From positions 6,076,001 to 6,140,000 of the forward strand of contig NZ_CP150170.1 of assembly GCF_037963865.1 (NCBI RefSeq): DNA of 64,000 nucleotides, in the 5' to 3' direction. The notes under the pieces are model-generated. The model saw nothing but the letters and a program-made list of their open reading frames with translations. It was not told where the DNA came from and made no database searches. Shown here piece by piece: positions 23,792-32,006 of the stretch. Source of the DNA: Paenibacillus sp. FSL R10-2734. Its GTDB lineage: Bacteria > Bacillota > Bacilli > Paenibacillales > Paenibacillaceae. Position 1 is the first letter of the stretch. Each line of letters begins with the position of its first letter. The position numbers and the translations under genes were made by a program.

Positions 23792-25480
23792 TTAATAGCG
23801 CAAATCTTCACGACCACAGAATGGATCAACCGGATTAACTCCTTTAAAGGAACTGCGACCTAGTAGCTTCAGGGCTACAGATTCCAGCACATCATTATTA
23901 TTGGAGTAGCAATTAATATACGTCTTGATCATAGGCGCATCAAATAAATGATATGGATTAGCTAAACTAATAAATACCGTTGGAACTTCATGTACGAACC
24001 ATGGCAGGTTGTTCCCCATTCCAAATAGCGTATACCAATTGATTCGGTTAGTTGTTTTATTACTTGCATTCTCTACATTGCCTAAGTAAATGACTAAATC
24101 ATGTTTCTCTTTGAATGCTTTTACGTTATCTGTGCCCCCAAATAAATCTTCCTTCTCGTAAATAGTCACTTGGAAACCTTGCTTCTGGAGTAATGATTCG
24201 AATGTACTGATCACACGCTCATTAGATTTGGCATCACCAAGAATTTGCAATAAAACTTTAGTATGCTGCTCAACTACGATAGGCAATAGATTCTGTGTAT
24301 CCTTCACAAGTGTGATGGACTGATCTGCTAATTCCTTCGCCCAGCTAACATGCTCTTCGTTCTTCAATATGTGCAAAGCATCCTTATCCGGTACTAGTGA
24401 ATTCTCTGCCTGCTTAATATGAAGCTTCAAAGCAGCCTTTGTTGCCAGAATACGCAAATTAGCTTCGCGCAAGCGTTCTTCGGACAAGAAGCCTTTCTGG
24501 TAGCCCTCCATCATAAAGCGATGATCCTCAGCCAAGTCTTTATTGAACAAAAACATATCACAGCCACTTTCAATGGCATAAGGTACGGCTGTCTGCCGAT
24601 CCATCGCTGCCGTAAAGCCAACCATCGGTGTGGCATCTGTAACAATGAGACCGTTAAAGCCGAGCTCACGGCGCAATAGGCCTTCTATCAATTCTGGTGA
24701 CAATGAAGCTGGAACGACTCGGTTCGAATCCCCTGGGTTCAGGTGATTTTGATAGGCTGGTAATGCAATATGCCCAACCATAACGGTTAGTGCACCTGCA
24801 TCAATCAAGCCTCTATATACATGTCCAAAGGTGTCATTCCATTCTTCCATGGATAGATCATTTACGGATGTCAGCAAATGCTGGTCCCTTTCATCAACAC
24901 CATCCCCTGGAAAGTGTTTAATGGATACCGCCACACCTTCCTCAGTCGCTGCACGCATATATTCAAGTGCGTACTCAAGCACAACTTCTGGATCACTCCC
25001 GTAGGTACGAACATTCGTAATAGGGTTTCGGAAATTGTAATCAATATCAACAACAGGTGCAAAGGTCCAGTTACAACCTAGTGCTGCCCCTTCCGATGTC
25101 GCTATTTTCCCTAATCGATAAGCATATTTAGCATCATTAGCTGCAGCTGCTGCCATTGGCTTACCGTATGAGGTTCCATCTGTTGCTGCCCCATCTCCTC
25201 CTGCTTCCAAGTTCGCAGGAATCAGAAGTGGGATTCTAGAACTCTTCTGCGCGTAATCGAATACGCTGCGCATCTCCGTGCTCTCGCCATCCCGAAAAAA
25301 CAATCCACCTATTTTTTTGTCTAGCAACTCATGTGTTAAATAGTTTACATCTGTAGAGTAGCCAATAGGGCAGAATAACTGCCCAATCTTTTCTTCCACA
25401 CTCATGCTCTCATAGGTATCCGTCACCCATGCAACATCCTGTTCCGATAAATGGAACGGTGTTTTTCTCAAAAAATCCAT
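23792..25480 (-). CDS. Glycoside hydrolase family 3 protein, NagZ-like
   Basis: The product has 562 residues. Residues 1-345 are a GH3 barrel with SIKHFPGDGVDERDQH, the extended KH-PG-G-D-H motif seen in NagZ-type beta-N-acetylhexosaminidases, and a nucleophile Asp in LIVTDATPMVGF. Residues 370-530 are the smaller alpha/beta domain. No signal peptide is visible. GGAGGATA precedes the ATG. The NagZ-like His-containing loop suggests phosphorylase-like or hexosaminidase chemistry, but the operon (rhamnosidase, beta-phosphoglucomutase, sugar importer) points to a plant glycoside. If it acted as a phosphorylase it would supply a sugar 1-phosphate. The exact substrate is open. Confidence 0.88.
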   Translation of the reverse strand: MDFLRKTPFHLSEQDVAWVTDTYESMSVEEKIGQLFCPIGYSTDVNYLTHELLDKKIGGLFFRDGESTEMRSVFDYAQKSSRIPLLIPANLEAGGDGAATDGTSYGKPMAAAAANDAKYAYRLGKIATSEGAALGCNWTFAPVVDIDYNFRNPITNVRTYGSDPEVVLEYALEYMRAATEEGVAVSIKHFPGDGVDERDQHLLTSVNDLSMEEWNDTFGHVYRGLIDAGALTVMVGHIALPAYQNHLNPGDSNRVVPASLSPELIEGLLRRELGFNGLIVTDATPMVGFTAAMDRQTAVPYAIESGCDMFLFNKDLAEDHRFMMEGYQKGFLSEERLREANLRILATKAALKLHIKQAENSLVPDKDALHILKNEEHVSWAKELADQSITLVKDTQNLLPIVVEQHTKVLLQILGDAKSNERVISTFESLLQKQGFQVTIYEKEDLFGGTDNVKAFKEKHDLVIYLGNVENASNKTTNRINWYTLFGMGNNLPWFVHEVPTVFISLANPYHLFDAPMIKTYINCYSNNNDVLESVALKLLGRSSFKGVNPVDPFCGREDLRY

Positions 25481-25496
25481 TGTCTATATCCTCCGA

Positions 25497-26135
25497 TTAC
25501 ACATATTTCAAAAGGTCGCCAAACGTCTCCAATGCGTAAGTAACCCGTTCATAACTCTTGATATCGCCAATCCCGGCACTGTCAAAGCCACCGCGGTAAG
25601 CTGCATCAATCCCTGCCTGCGCATCCTCCACAACAAGACACTCCTGTGGCGTCAATCCCAAACGATCTGCTGCATACTGGAACACCTGAGGATCAGGCTT
25701 GGATTTAGTAATATTCTCGCCAGAGCTTACAACTTCGAATAGATAAGTAATGCCTAATTGAGCTAGAATATAATTTGCGTTTCGGCTAGAAGACCCGATC
25801 GCAAGTCTAATTCCCTTGTCTCGCAGCGCATAAAGTGTGTTAAGGACGTCCTGCGACAAATCAGCTGGGTTTAACTGCTCTAGGAACTCAACATATAGCT
25901 CATTTTTCTTGGTGAGCAAACTTTGCTTCTCTTCTGAAGCCACTTGCTTTTGATTATGTTGTAGAATGATTTCCAAGCTCTCAAGTCGACTTACACCTCT
26001 AAGCAAATGATTCATTTGCTCATGAAACTGAATTCCTAGCTCATCAGCAAGCATCTTCCACGCCAAGTAATGATAGTGATCTGTATGGCAAATAACGCCA
26101 TCCAAATCGAAAATAATTGATTTATAATGCTTCAT
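25497..26135 (-). CDS. pgmB: Beta-phosphoglucomutase (HAD superfamily)
   Basis: The product has 212 residues. The catalytic pair Asp10/Asp12 lies in IIFDLDGVI. The cap region HTDHYHYLAWK and RGVSRLESL match beta-phosphoglucomutases, GSSSRNA supplies the Ser motif, KSKPDPQVF the Lys, and VVEDAQAGIDAA the metal-binding Asp. It interconverts beta-glucose 1-phosphate and glucose 6-phosphate. The ATG at 26135 (GGAGCG eight bases upstream) is preferred over the one at 26150. Its presence implies that an inverting phosphorylase makes beta-glucose 1-phosphate; no classical phosphorylase is in the operon, although the adjacent NagZ-like GH3 is a candidate. Confidence 0.88.
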   Translation of the reverse strand: MKHYKSIIFDLDGVICHTDHYHYLAWKMLADELGIQFHEQMNHLLRGVSRLESLEIILQHNQKQVASEEKQSLLTKKNELYVEFLEQLNPADLSQDVLNTLYALRDKGIRLAIGSSSRNANYILAQLGITYLFEVVSSGENITKSKPDPQVFQYAADRLGLTPQECLVVEDAQAGIDAAYRGGFDSAGIGDIKSYERVTYALETFGDLLKYV

Positions 26136-26153
26136 TTTATTACGCTCCATAAA

Positions 26154-27146
26154 TTAATTCTTCTTTAGTCGAAGCATGCTCTTCAGCTTGCCTTCATTAT
26201 TTAAATAGATTAAGAACAATAGGAGAATTATTGCGTTCCATAAGGATTGCATTTGTGCGGAAACACCAAGTCTAACGAAACCAAGAGTAATCAGTGCTGT
26301 CGTAAATGAACCTAGCAGGATACCAATCTTCTCTTCGCTAAATCGTTTGATAAAGCCGCCCAAGAACAAAGGAAGAAACGCTGTAAAGATGGTTGAAATT
26401 GTACTAAAGTTAAGTGCCGCGGAAGCAGTTCCTTGTGTACTCATATTGAAGCTAGAAGCCACTGCAATGAATATCCCCGCTAGAATATAACAGATCAGCG
26501 CATTTCTTTTTTCGTTAATCCCTGTTTCAACCGATATTTTCTGACCACTAATTAGAGATCTCCACTCATAACCGAATCTAGTGAAATTGGAAATGATATA
26601 GATGCAGACAAAACCGATCGCAAGAATAAGCATTTGATTGGATGCATTCGAAATTTTCGTTAAATGTAGTGATGTATTCAATACAACACCTGATCCTCCG
26701 GATACGATAAACGTAAATGCTTCGAAGATTAATGTCATTCCTAAAGAGGTCACAATTGGAGCAATATTTAATACAATATAGACCAGTCCAGAAATCGTCC
26801 CTAAGATCGCACCAACAGCGATAATGATAACCAGCATGATAAAGGCGTTAGATGGAGCACCCGCATCTGCAAGTGCCCATGTCAGTTTCACGCCAATAAT
26901 ACAGGACAGCAATCCTATAGAACCAAGAGAGAAATCAAATCTACCTGATGATAAGTTGAAATTTAGTGCCCAAGCGATGAAGGTTGTAACCACGAAAGCA
27001 TTAATAAACGTTCTAACATGGTTAGCAGTCTCGAATAAAGCAATACCCTTGATACCACATAAAATAACTAATAAGAGAAATACGCCAACTGGGATACAGA
27101 TCGTAAAAAACGTATTTATCAACATCTTTTTTAATCGCTGATTCAT
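26154..27146 (-). CDS. ABC sugar transporter permease (RbsC-like)
   Basis: The product has 330 residues with about nine or ten hydrophobic helices and the branched-chain/ribose-type permease pattern (LSSGRFDFSLGSIGLLSCIIG near the first third, corresponding to the conserved D-S-G region of RbsC-like proteins). It forms the membrane channel with the second permease at 28421-29398. It lies in the operon between the binding protein and pgmB, with an AAGGAGT site upstream near 27165. Confidence 0.88.
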   Translation of the reverse strand: MNQRLKKMLINTFFTICIPVGVFLLLVILCGIKGIALFETANHVRTFINAFVVTTFIAWALNFNLSSGRFDFSLGSIGLLSCIIGVKLTWALADAGAPSNAFIMLVIIIAVGAILGTISGLVYIVLNIAPIVTSLGMTLIFEAFTFIVSGGSGVVLNTSLHLTKISNASNQMLILAIGFVCIYIISNFTRFGYEWRSLISGQKISVETGINEKRNALICYILAGIFIAVASSFNMSTQGTASAALNFSTISTIFTAFLPLFLGGFIKRFSEEKIGILLGSFTTALITLGFVRLGVSAQMQSLWNAIILLLFLIYLNNEGKLKSMLRLKKN

Positions 27147-27186
27147 ATAGCCACCTCGAAGGAGTTACTTGATTCTACTCCTAGTC

Positions 27187-28407
27187 CTATTGTCTTTTTG
27201 CCAATCTTTCTTTGATCGCTGAAAATTCCACATTCTCTGCAAGCTCTTTAAATGAATCTAAATTTGCTTCTGAATTGTCTGCTTTGATAACCGATTTTAG
27301 ATCTTCAGCATTAAATACTGGATTGTCAAAATCGTTTGCATATTTATACATTTCGTAGAAGGTATCTTTGTCAGTTGCGTTCCAATAATTTTGACTAATT
27401 CTGAAGGCTTGCCCATTGTCTCTAAAGCTGTCACCATCACCATTGATTGCGTTCATGACCGCAGCGAAAGAAGGACCGATCATCGAAGAGAAGGTTCCCG
27501 CCAAAAAGTCAATTTGTTGTGGATCTGCGTCGAATCCACCTCTATACGCATCAGTAAAGCTTGCAATCGTTGCTAGTTTAATGTCCGGATTTGCTTTGGC
27601 TATGGTAGCCCCAAACACTTCCAAGCCAATCCCTACAGTTAGCAACACTTCTACATTTGGCTCACCAAGCTTTTGCGCAGCTTCTGTGTAAAATGCACCC
27701 GCATCATCCGGGAAGCCTTCCAAAAAGGTAATTTTATATTTATCACTTGTGAACTTGCCTAAACCGCCTTGCTTTCCTTCATAAACTGCACCTGCTTCTT
27801 CAAACGCTTTTACCATACCTTCATAACGTTTAACGTGGGCTTCAACCCCATAGCTTAAACCTCCGGCATATATTACATAGTTGGTATAACCTTGCGCAAT
27901 ATAGCTTTTTGCCATGTCATAGCCTGCTTTTTCTTCCGAGGTCAAATCTGGACCAATTGTACCAATGAAATATTTATTGTCTTTTGTTGCTTCGTATTGC
28001 TCATCAGTCATCGTACCAACACCGACGATATAATACATTTTGGCAGCTGCTGCCTGATTAATCGCTGCCACCATATCCGCTTGGGTTAAGGCAATAATCC
28101 CTTTTGCACCTTGGAGTGCAAAATTCTCGATTGCAGATTTTTCTTCTTCAGCTGAAGAAACTGCGGAGGAAAATTTAAATTCTACGTTGAAGTTTTTTTC
28201 GATGTATTGCTGATAATATTTCTGAAAGGCAACAACCTGTGAATCAGTTGGATCGTAGATTAGCACGCCAATTTTTGTCTTAGCACCACTGTTAGCGCTT
28301 GCATCTGTCCCTTCATTCTTGGTGCTGCTACATCCTACTAATGCTGTAGAAATAATCATTACCATTGCAATCAATGTTAAAATAGCCTTTTTACTCATTT
28401 TCTTCAT
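27187..28407 (-). CDS. Sugar-binding lipoprotein of an RbsB/peripla_BP_4-like importer
   Basis: The product has 406 residues. A lipoprotein signal ends in ALVGC. The mature protein has the two-lobed ribose-binding-like pattern (KIGVLIYDPTDSQVVAFQKYY, GAKGIIALTQADMVAAINQA, EVLLTVGIGLEV) and is longer than RbsB itself. It is the extracytoplasmic receptor for the permease pair and ATPase of the same operon. The ligand is unknown; the downstream rhamnosidase suggests a rhamnose-containing or related plant glycoside. Confidence 0.86.
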   Translation of the reverse strand: MKKMSKKAILTLIAMVMIISTALVGCSSTKNEGTDASANSGAKTKIGVLIYDPTDSQVVAFQKYYQQYIEKNFNVEFKFSSAVSSAEEEKSAIENFALQGAKGIIALTQADMVAAINQAAAAKMYYIVGVGTMTDEQYEATKDNKYFIGTIGPDLTSEEKAGYDMAKSYIAQGYTNYVIYAGGLSYGVEAHVKRYEGMVKAFEEAGAVYEGKQGGLGKFTSDKYKITFLEGFPDDAGAFYTEAAQKLGEPNVEVLLTVGIGLEVFGATIAKANPDIKLATIASFTDAYRGGFDADPQQIDFLAGTFSSMIGPSFAAVMNAINGDGDSFRDNGQAFRISQNYWNATDKDTFYEMYKYANDFDNPVFNAEDLKSVIKADNSEANLDSFKELAENVEFSAIKERLAKRQ

Positions 28408-28420
28408 ACGAATCCACTTC

Positions 28421-29398
28421 CTATCTCGTTAATAGTTTTGTTCTGTAACCAAGACCTGCAATAAAAACAACCAGCAGGAACAATAAGCCTTTAATAAGCT
28501 GTGTCATTCCGAACGATGCTCCGATAATTAACAGTATTTGATTTAACAGCACGATGGACACCGAGCCAATTAGCGCGGCAATCACTCTACTTCGTGCGCC
28601 TCCAGATACCGGCATTCCACCAAAAACAACAGCAATTAATACATCCATTCCGATCGAGGAGGCTGTTGATGCACTTAAGGTCGGCGCGCGAGTAATGGTT
28701 AGGAATGCAGCCAGCCCAACGCCGAGACCAGCGATTGTAAAGGATATAATCGTTTGCTTGACTACAGAAATTCCTGTTTGCTTTGCACTAATCGGGTTTC
28801 CACCTAGAAACTTATTCCGTCTTCCAACAGCTGTATAGTGAAATATGAAATAACATATCCCGAAAAATGTTCCTAAAATTATTAACTTAATTAGCTGGGT
28901 ATCATACGCTGTAGCGGCTGCAAAATCCATTGAAATATTAGATTTCCCACCTAAAAGCACCTTTGTAATTGAAGTTAGAATACTAAGCATAGCTATCGTC
29001 GATACGAAAGCGGGTAAATTAAATACGGCGGCTAATAATGAATTGATTAAACCAACGGTAACACCAACGAGAATACAAGTAATCAGCATCATCAGTATGG
29101 ACTCGGTTTGGTTGTACACCAACACACCACACATCGCACTCACAGCTGTAGATGCTCCTAATGAAATATCAAAGGCCCCTATAGAGAAAATATAGATCGC
29201 TCCGATAGACACGACAGCCATAATAACGGATTGATTGAGCAAAATTTCCAGATTATACGATGTGATATTTCCTTCTAAAGCAATTACATACATTACAATC
29301 AGCAGTATTAATCCGATTAACGGCGTTAAAATGGATAGCTGACTACTTTTCTTAAAGCGAAGCTTTTGTTGTTTGACCTTCATCACTTCTACGTTCAT
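28421..29398 (-). CDS. ABC sugar transporter permease (RbsC-like)
   Basis: The product has 325 residues and is strongly hydrophobic. It shows the family signature FSIGAFDISLGASTAVSAM and the cytoplasmic loop GRRNKFLGGNPISAKQTGI, which in this family contacts the ATPase. It pairs with the permease at 26154-27146, so the channel is probably a heterodimer. It sits 12 bp downstream of the ATPase gene and 13 bp upstream of the binding-protein gene. Confidence 0.88.
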   Translation of the reverse strand: MNVEVMKVKQQKLRFKKSSQLSILTPLIGLILLIVMYVIALEGNITSYNLEILLNQSVIMAVVSIGAIYIFSIGAFDISLGASTAVSAMCGVLVYNQTESILMMLITCILVGVTVGLINSLLAAVFNLPAFVSTIAMLSILTSITKVLLGGKSNISMDFAAATAYDTQLIKLIILGTFFGICYFIFHYTAVGRRNKFLGGNPISAKQTGISVVKQTIISFTIAGLGVGLAAFLTITRAPTLSASTASSIGMDVLIAVVFGGMPVSGGARSRVIAALIGSVSIVLLNQILLIIGASFGMTQLIKGLLFLLVVFIAGLGYRTKLLTR

Positions 29399-29410
29399 AT
29401 TTGCACCTCA

Positions 29411-30922
29411 TTAAATCATGTAATGAATGAGATCTGATTCATTTAGATCTGCATTCCTTACAAAGGACTGATCTACTTTTCCATTCTTCATGATCATAAT
29501 TCTATCGCTCATACCAATTAATTCCGGCAGTTCTTCTGATATCATGATGATTGATTTCCCTTGCTGTTTCATTTCGTACATTAATTCATACATCGCTTTC
29601 TTAATACCGATATCCACACCACGAGTCGGGCAATCCATGATGAGAATCTCTGATCCTCTGCCGATCCATTTTCCAAATACGACCTTCTGCTTATTCCCAC
29701 CCGATAAGAACTGCACATTTTGATCCATCGAAGAGCATTTAATACTCAATTGGTCAATCTGTGTTTGGACATAACTTTTCTCCGTACTATTCTTAATTAG
29801 TACCTTCTTCGAAGCATTGAGCTCCACACCGGCGATTGCAATATTATCTTTCACACTTGCAGAGAGCACCAATGCTTCATGGTCTCGATCCTTCGAAATG
29901 TAACCAAGCTTATGCTGCATCGCGATTTTCGTTGAAGTAATTGGATCGCCGGATAGATTGTGAATTACTTCACCTTCGTCTGTTTTATAAAATGCAAATA
30001 GACATTTTCCAAGCTCATGCATCCCACAATGTGATAATCCGCCAATACCCAGAATCTCGCCCTTATGCAATTGGAAGGATACACGATGAACCTTATCCTG
30101 ATACTGAATACCTTTAACATCTAGAACGACGTCATCTAAGGCAACATTGTCATAATCTGAGCGATAATAATTCCCACTAATTTCTCTGCCGACCATCAGT
30201 TGCTTGATAAGATCCTCTTCGAACTCTTCCTTCTCCAAATTGCGAATAAGGTTTCCATCCCTAAGTACCGTTAATGTATCGCATACTTGCATCAATTCGT
30301 CCAAATCATGTGAAATGAACAGAATGGATTTCCCTTGCAATTTCAGCTTATTCATCAGCTCGTACATAAAATCACGACCTGACTGTGACAAAGCAGTCGT
30401 AGTCTCATCCACAATCAATAAATCAGGATCCATCATCATTACTTTCGCAACCTCAATAAACTTTTGGTCTTGTTGGTCGAGCTCCCAAGTCATTGAATCT
30501 GGCCTTACATGTTCCATACCTACTCGATTAAGCACCTGCTCAGTAGCAGCATATAATTTATTTTTTTGTATTAATCCGATCTTTTTGAATTGATCCATCT
30601 TGCCAAGAAATATATTTTCTGAAATCGGGATATCGGAAATGGTCCCCTTCTCCTGAACAATCATACCGACACCGCTTTCAAGCGCATGCATCATATTCCT
30701 TGGAGAATATTCCTGTGATTTAAATAATATTTGTCCAGAATCCGCTTTTTGAATTCCTGAGATAATGGATGAAATCGTACTCTTACCTGATCCATTTTCT
30801 CCGATTAACCCTCTGATCTCTCCTTTGTAGATGCTAATATCTACATTGTTCAGGGCTACAGTAGAGCCGAATTTTTTGCTCATCCCTTTTACTGACAGCA
30901 AAACCTCTCTTTCTGTACTCAT
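29411..30922 (-). CDS. Sugar ABC transporter ATP-binding protein with two nucleotide-binding domains (MglA/RbsA-like)
   Basis: The product has 503 residues with two ATPase domains. The first has Walker A GENGSGKST and Walker B LLIVDETTT, but its signature loop reads ELDQQDQKF instead of LSxGQ. The second keeps a clear signature LSGGNKQKV and MDCPTRGVD but has a degenerate Walker A (GIGGLSHCGMHE), as is usual in this family. It powers import through the two permeases. It is the first gene of the seven-gene operon and starts at the ATG at 30922 behind AAAGGAGTG. Confidence 0.92.
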   Translation of the reverse strand: MSTEREVLLSVKGMSKKFGSTVALNNVDISIYKGEIRGLIGENGSGKSTISSIISGIQKADSGQILFKSQEYSPRNMMHALESGVGMIVQEKGTISDIPISENIFLGKMDQFKKIGLIQKNKLYAATEQVLNRVGMEHVRPDSMTWELDQQDQKFIEVAKVMMMDPDLLIVDETTTALSQSGRDFMYELMNKLKLQGKSILFISHDLDELMQVCDTLTVLRDGNLIRNLEKEEFEEDLIKQLMVGREISGNYYRSDYDNVALDDVVLDVKGIQYQDKVHRVSFQLHKGEILGIGGLSHCGMHELGKCLFAFYKTDEGEVIHNLSGDPITSTKIAMQHKLGYISKDRDHEALVLSASVKDNIAIAGVELNASKKVLIKNSTEKSYVQTQIDQLSIKCSSMDQNVQFLSGGNKQKVVFGKWIGRGSEILIMDCPTRGVDIGIKKAMYELMYEMKQQGKSIIMISEELPELIGMSDRIMIMKNGKVDQSFVRNADLNESDLIHYMI

Positions 30923-30949
30923 TTTTTCACTCCTTTTTGCTATAGTTTA

Positions 30950-30984
30950 TTGGGTTAATCCAATCTTAAAAGAAAGCGCTTCAA
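30950..30984. promoter_or_regulatory. Two operator-like sites ahead of the sugar operon
   Basis: TTGGGTTAATCCAA at 30950-30963 is an inverted repeat with one mismatched pair. AGAAAGCGCTTCAA at 30971-30984 contains the symmetric core AAGCGCTT and resembles a cre site with three departures from TGWNANCGNTNWCA. Both lie 28-62 bp upstream of the ABC ATPase start. They may bind YesN, CcpA or a LacI-type repressor; none is proven. Confidence 0.4.
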
Positions 30985-31128
30985 TTTCACATGGTCATAT
31001 CAGTACTCATGCATGTAAAATCCAAAACTGAACTCAGATAAATGATTACAACTGTATTTCATATCCCAAACTCCCCACCTTCTGTGATCAGTCTAAGGAA
31101 TTGTGATGGGGCGATGGCGAGGTAGTAT

Positions 31129-31313
31129 TATAGGGAAAAATTCCCTGTATTTAGGATTTTTCCTCACAATTGCCCACTTATATGGAATTCCTCCCTATAA
31201 TACGGACGATTTTCTAAAATACCGACGATATCAGCCGAAGTATAGGGACAAATTCCCTATATCCTGCCTGTTCAACCCTAAAACACAGCATTTATAGGGA
31301 GAATTTCCCTATA
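31129..31313. repeat. Palindrome module A (four TATAGGGA-N5-TCCCTATA sites)
   Basis: Four 21-bp palindromes lie at 31129-31149, 31179-31199, 31241-31261 and 31293-31313. Their centres are 31139, 31189, 31251 and 31303, so the spacings are 50, 62 and 52 bp. Arms are TATAGGGA and TCCCTATA, with variable five-base centres. The second site has an imperfect left arm (TATATGGA). No gene was found in 30985-31734. Confidence 0.85.
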
Positions 31314-31372
31314 CCATGGTAGATCTATTCCATTTATGATCTATCTCGCAATATCGAGCCTTGATTATGTTT

Positions 31373-31555
31373 TTAGGGAAATTCTCCCTAATTTCCGAAC
31401 TTTTTAAGCATACATTGAACTGATCGCGGAAATTCTCCCTAAAAACTAATGGATTATAGGCAAACCGGGCAATTCCCGCAGAATTTTAGGGAGGAATTCC
31501 CTAATTAAAGGTGATATCGAGCAAAATACGATTATTTTAGGGATAGTTTCCCTAA
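31373..31555. repeat. Palindrome module B (four TTAGGGA-N5-TCCCTAA sites)
   Basis: Sites lie at 31373-31391, 31424-31442 (left arm decayed to TCGCGGA), 31486-31504 and 31537-31555. Centres are 31382, 31433, 31495 and 31546, with spacings 51, 62 and 51 bp. Arms are TTAGGGA and TCCCTAA instead of TATAGGGA and TCCCTATA, so this is a sister form of module A, which ends 59 bp upstream. Confidence 0.85.
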
Positions 31556-31734
31556 TTATTGATTACTTTAAGATCAGCTCAAACAACATCATTTTATTTC
31601 TTACACGTTCCCCCAACTCTACGACGGTACGGTATAGTACAGCACAGCGCCAGTTATAGCTACCAGAACGATAATCACTCCCACTGTTCCCCGGAAAGGA
31701 ATCATAGTTCGCAGTTGGTTTCCCCGATTCACAC

Positions 31735-31771
31735 AAAAAAGAGGACTACGGCAATCACCGTTGTCCTCTTT
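31735..31771 (-). terminator. Terminator, probably of the VOC-SDR operon
   Basis: On the minus strand AAAGAGGAC-AACGG and its partner CCGTA-GTCCTCTTT form the stem, followed by TTTG. It lies 236 bp after the SDR stop, with the foldable element 31821-31980 in between. It shares the 15-mer CACCGTTGTCCTCTT and most of the other arm with the hairpin at 14372-14410. Confidence 0.75.
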
Positions 31772-31820
31772 ACTCAACAAATATATTTATATAGGCTGAA
31801 CAAAAGAATATAAAAAAAGC

Positions 31821-31980
31821 GAGAAGGATCGGAGGGGAAGTTTGGAACTGTAGGAACGTAGTGACCGCCTTTGTCAGCGGATTTCAACCGTGAAACACGG
31901 TATATAATCAAGAAATCTGGTGACAACAGCGGCCGGAAGTCCAAACATTCACCACAGTGACTGCTGAGCTTAAGTTAAGA
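31821..31980. other. Long nested inverted repeat, candidate structured RNA or repeat element
   Basis: Four helices nest without crossing: GTTTGGA 31840-31846 with TCCAAAC 31940-31946; TTGTCA 31871-31876 with TGACAA 31921-31926; GATTTC 31880-31885 with GAAATC 31912-31917; and CCGTG 31888-31892 with CACGG 31896-31900. Between the second and third helices C-G and G-U pairs continue the stem, giving about 15 positions with one mismatch. There is no open reading frame. It sits between the SDR gene and its apparent terminator, so it may be part of that 3' untranslated region or a separate small RNA on either strand. Confidence 0.6.
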
Positions 31981-32006
31981 TCATAAGTTCAGTCTATATA
32001 AATCAC

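Noticed and set aside
31103..31560. CRISPR array
   Set aside because: The repeated parts are 19-21 bp palindromes with variable centres, the intervals alternate between two lengths and resemble one another between modules, and no cas genes are present.
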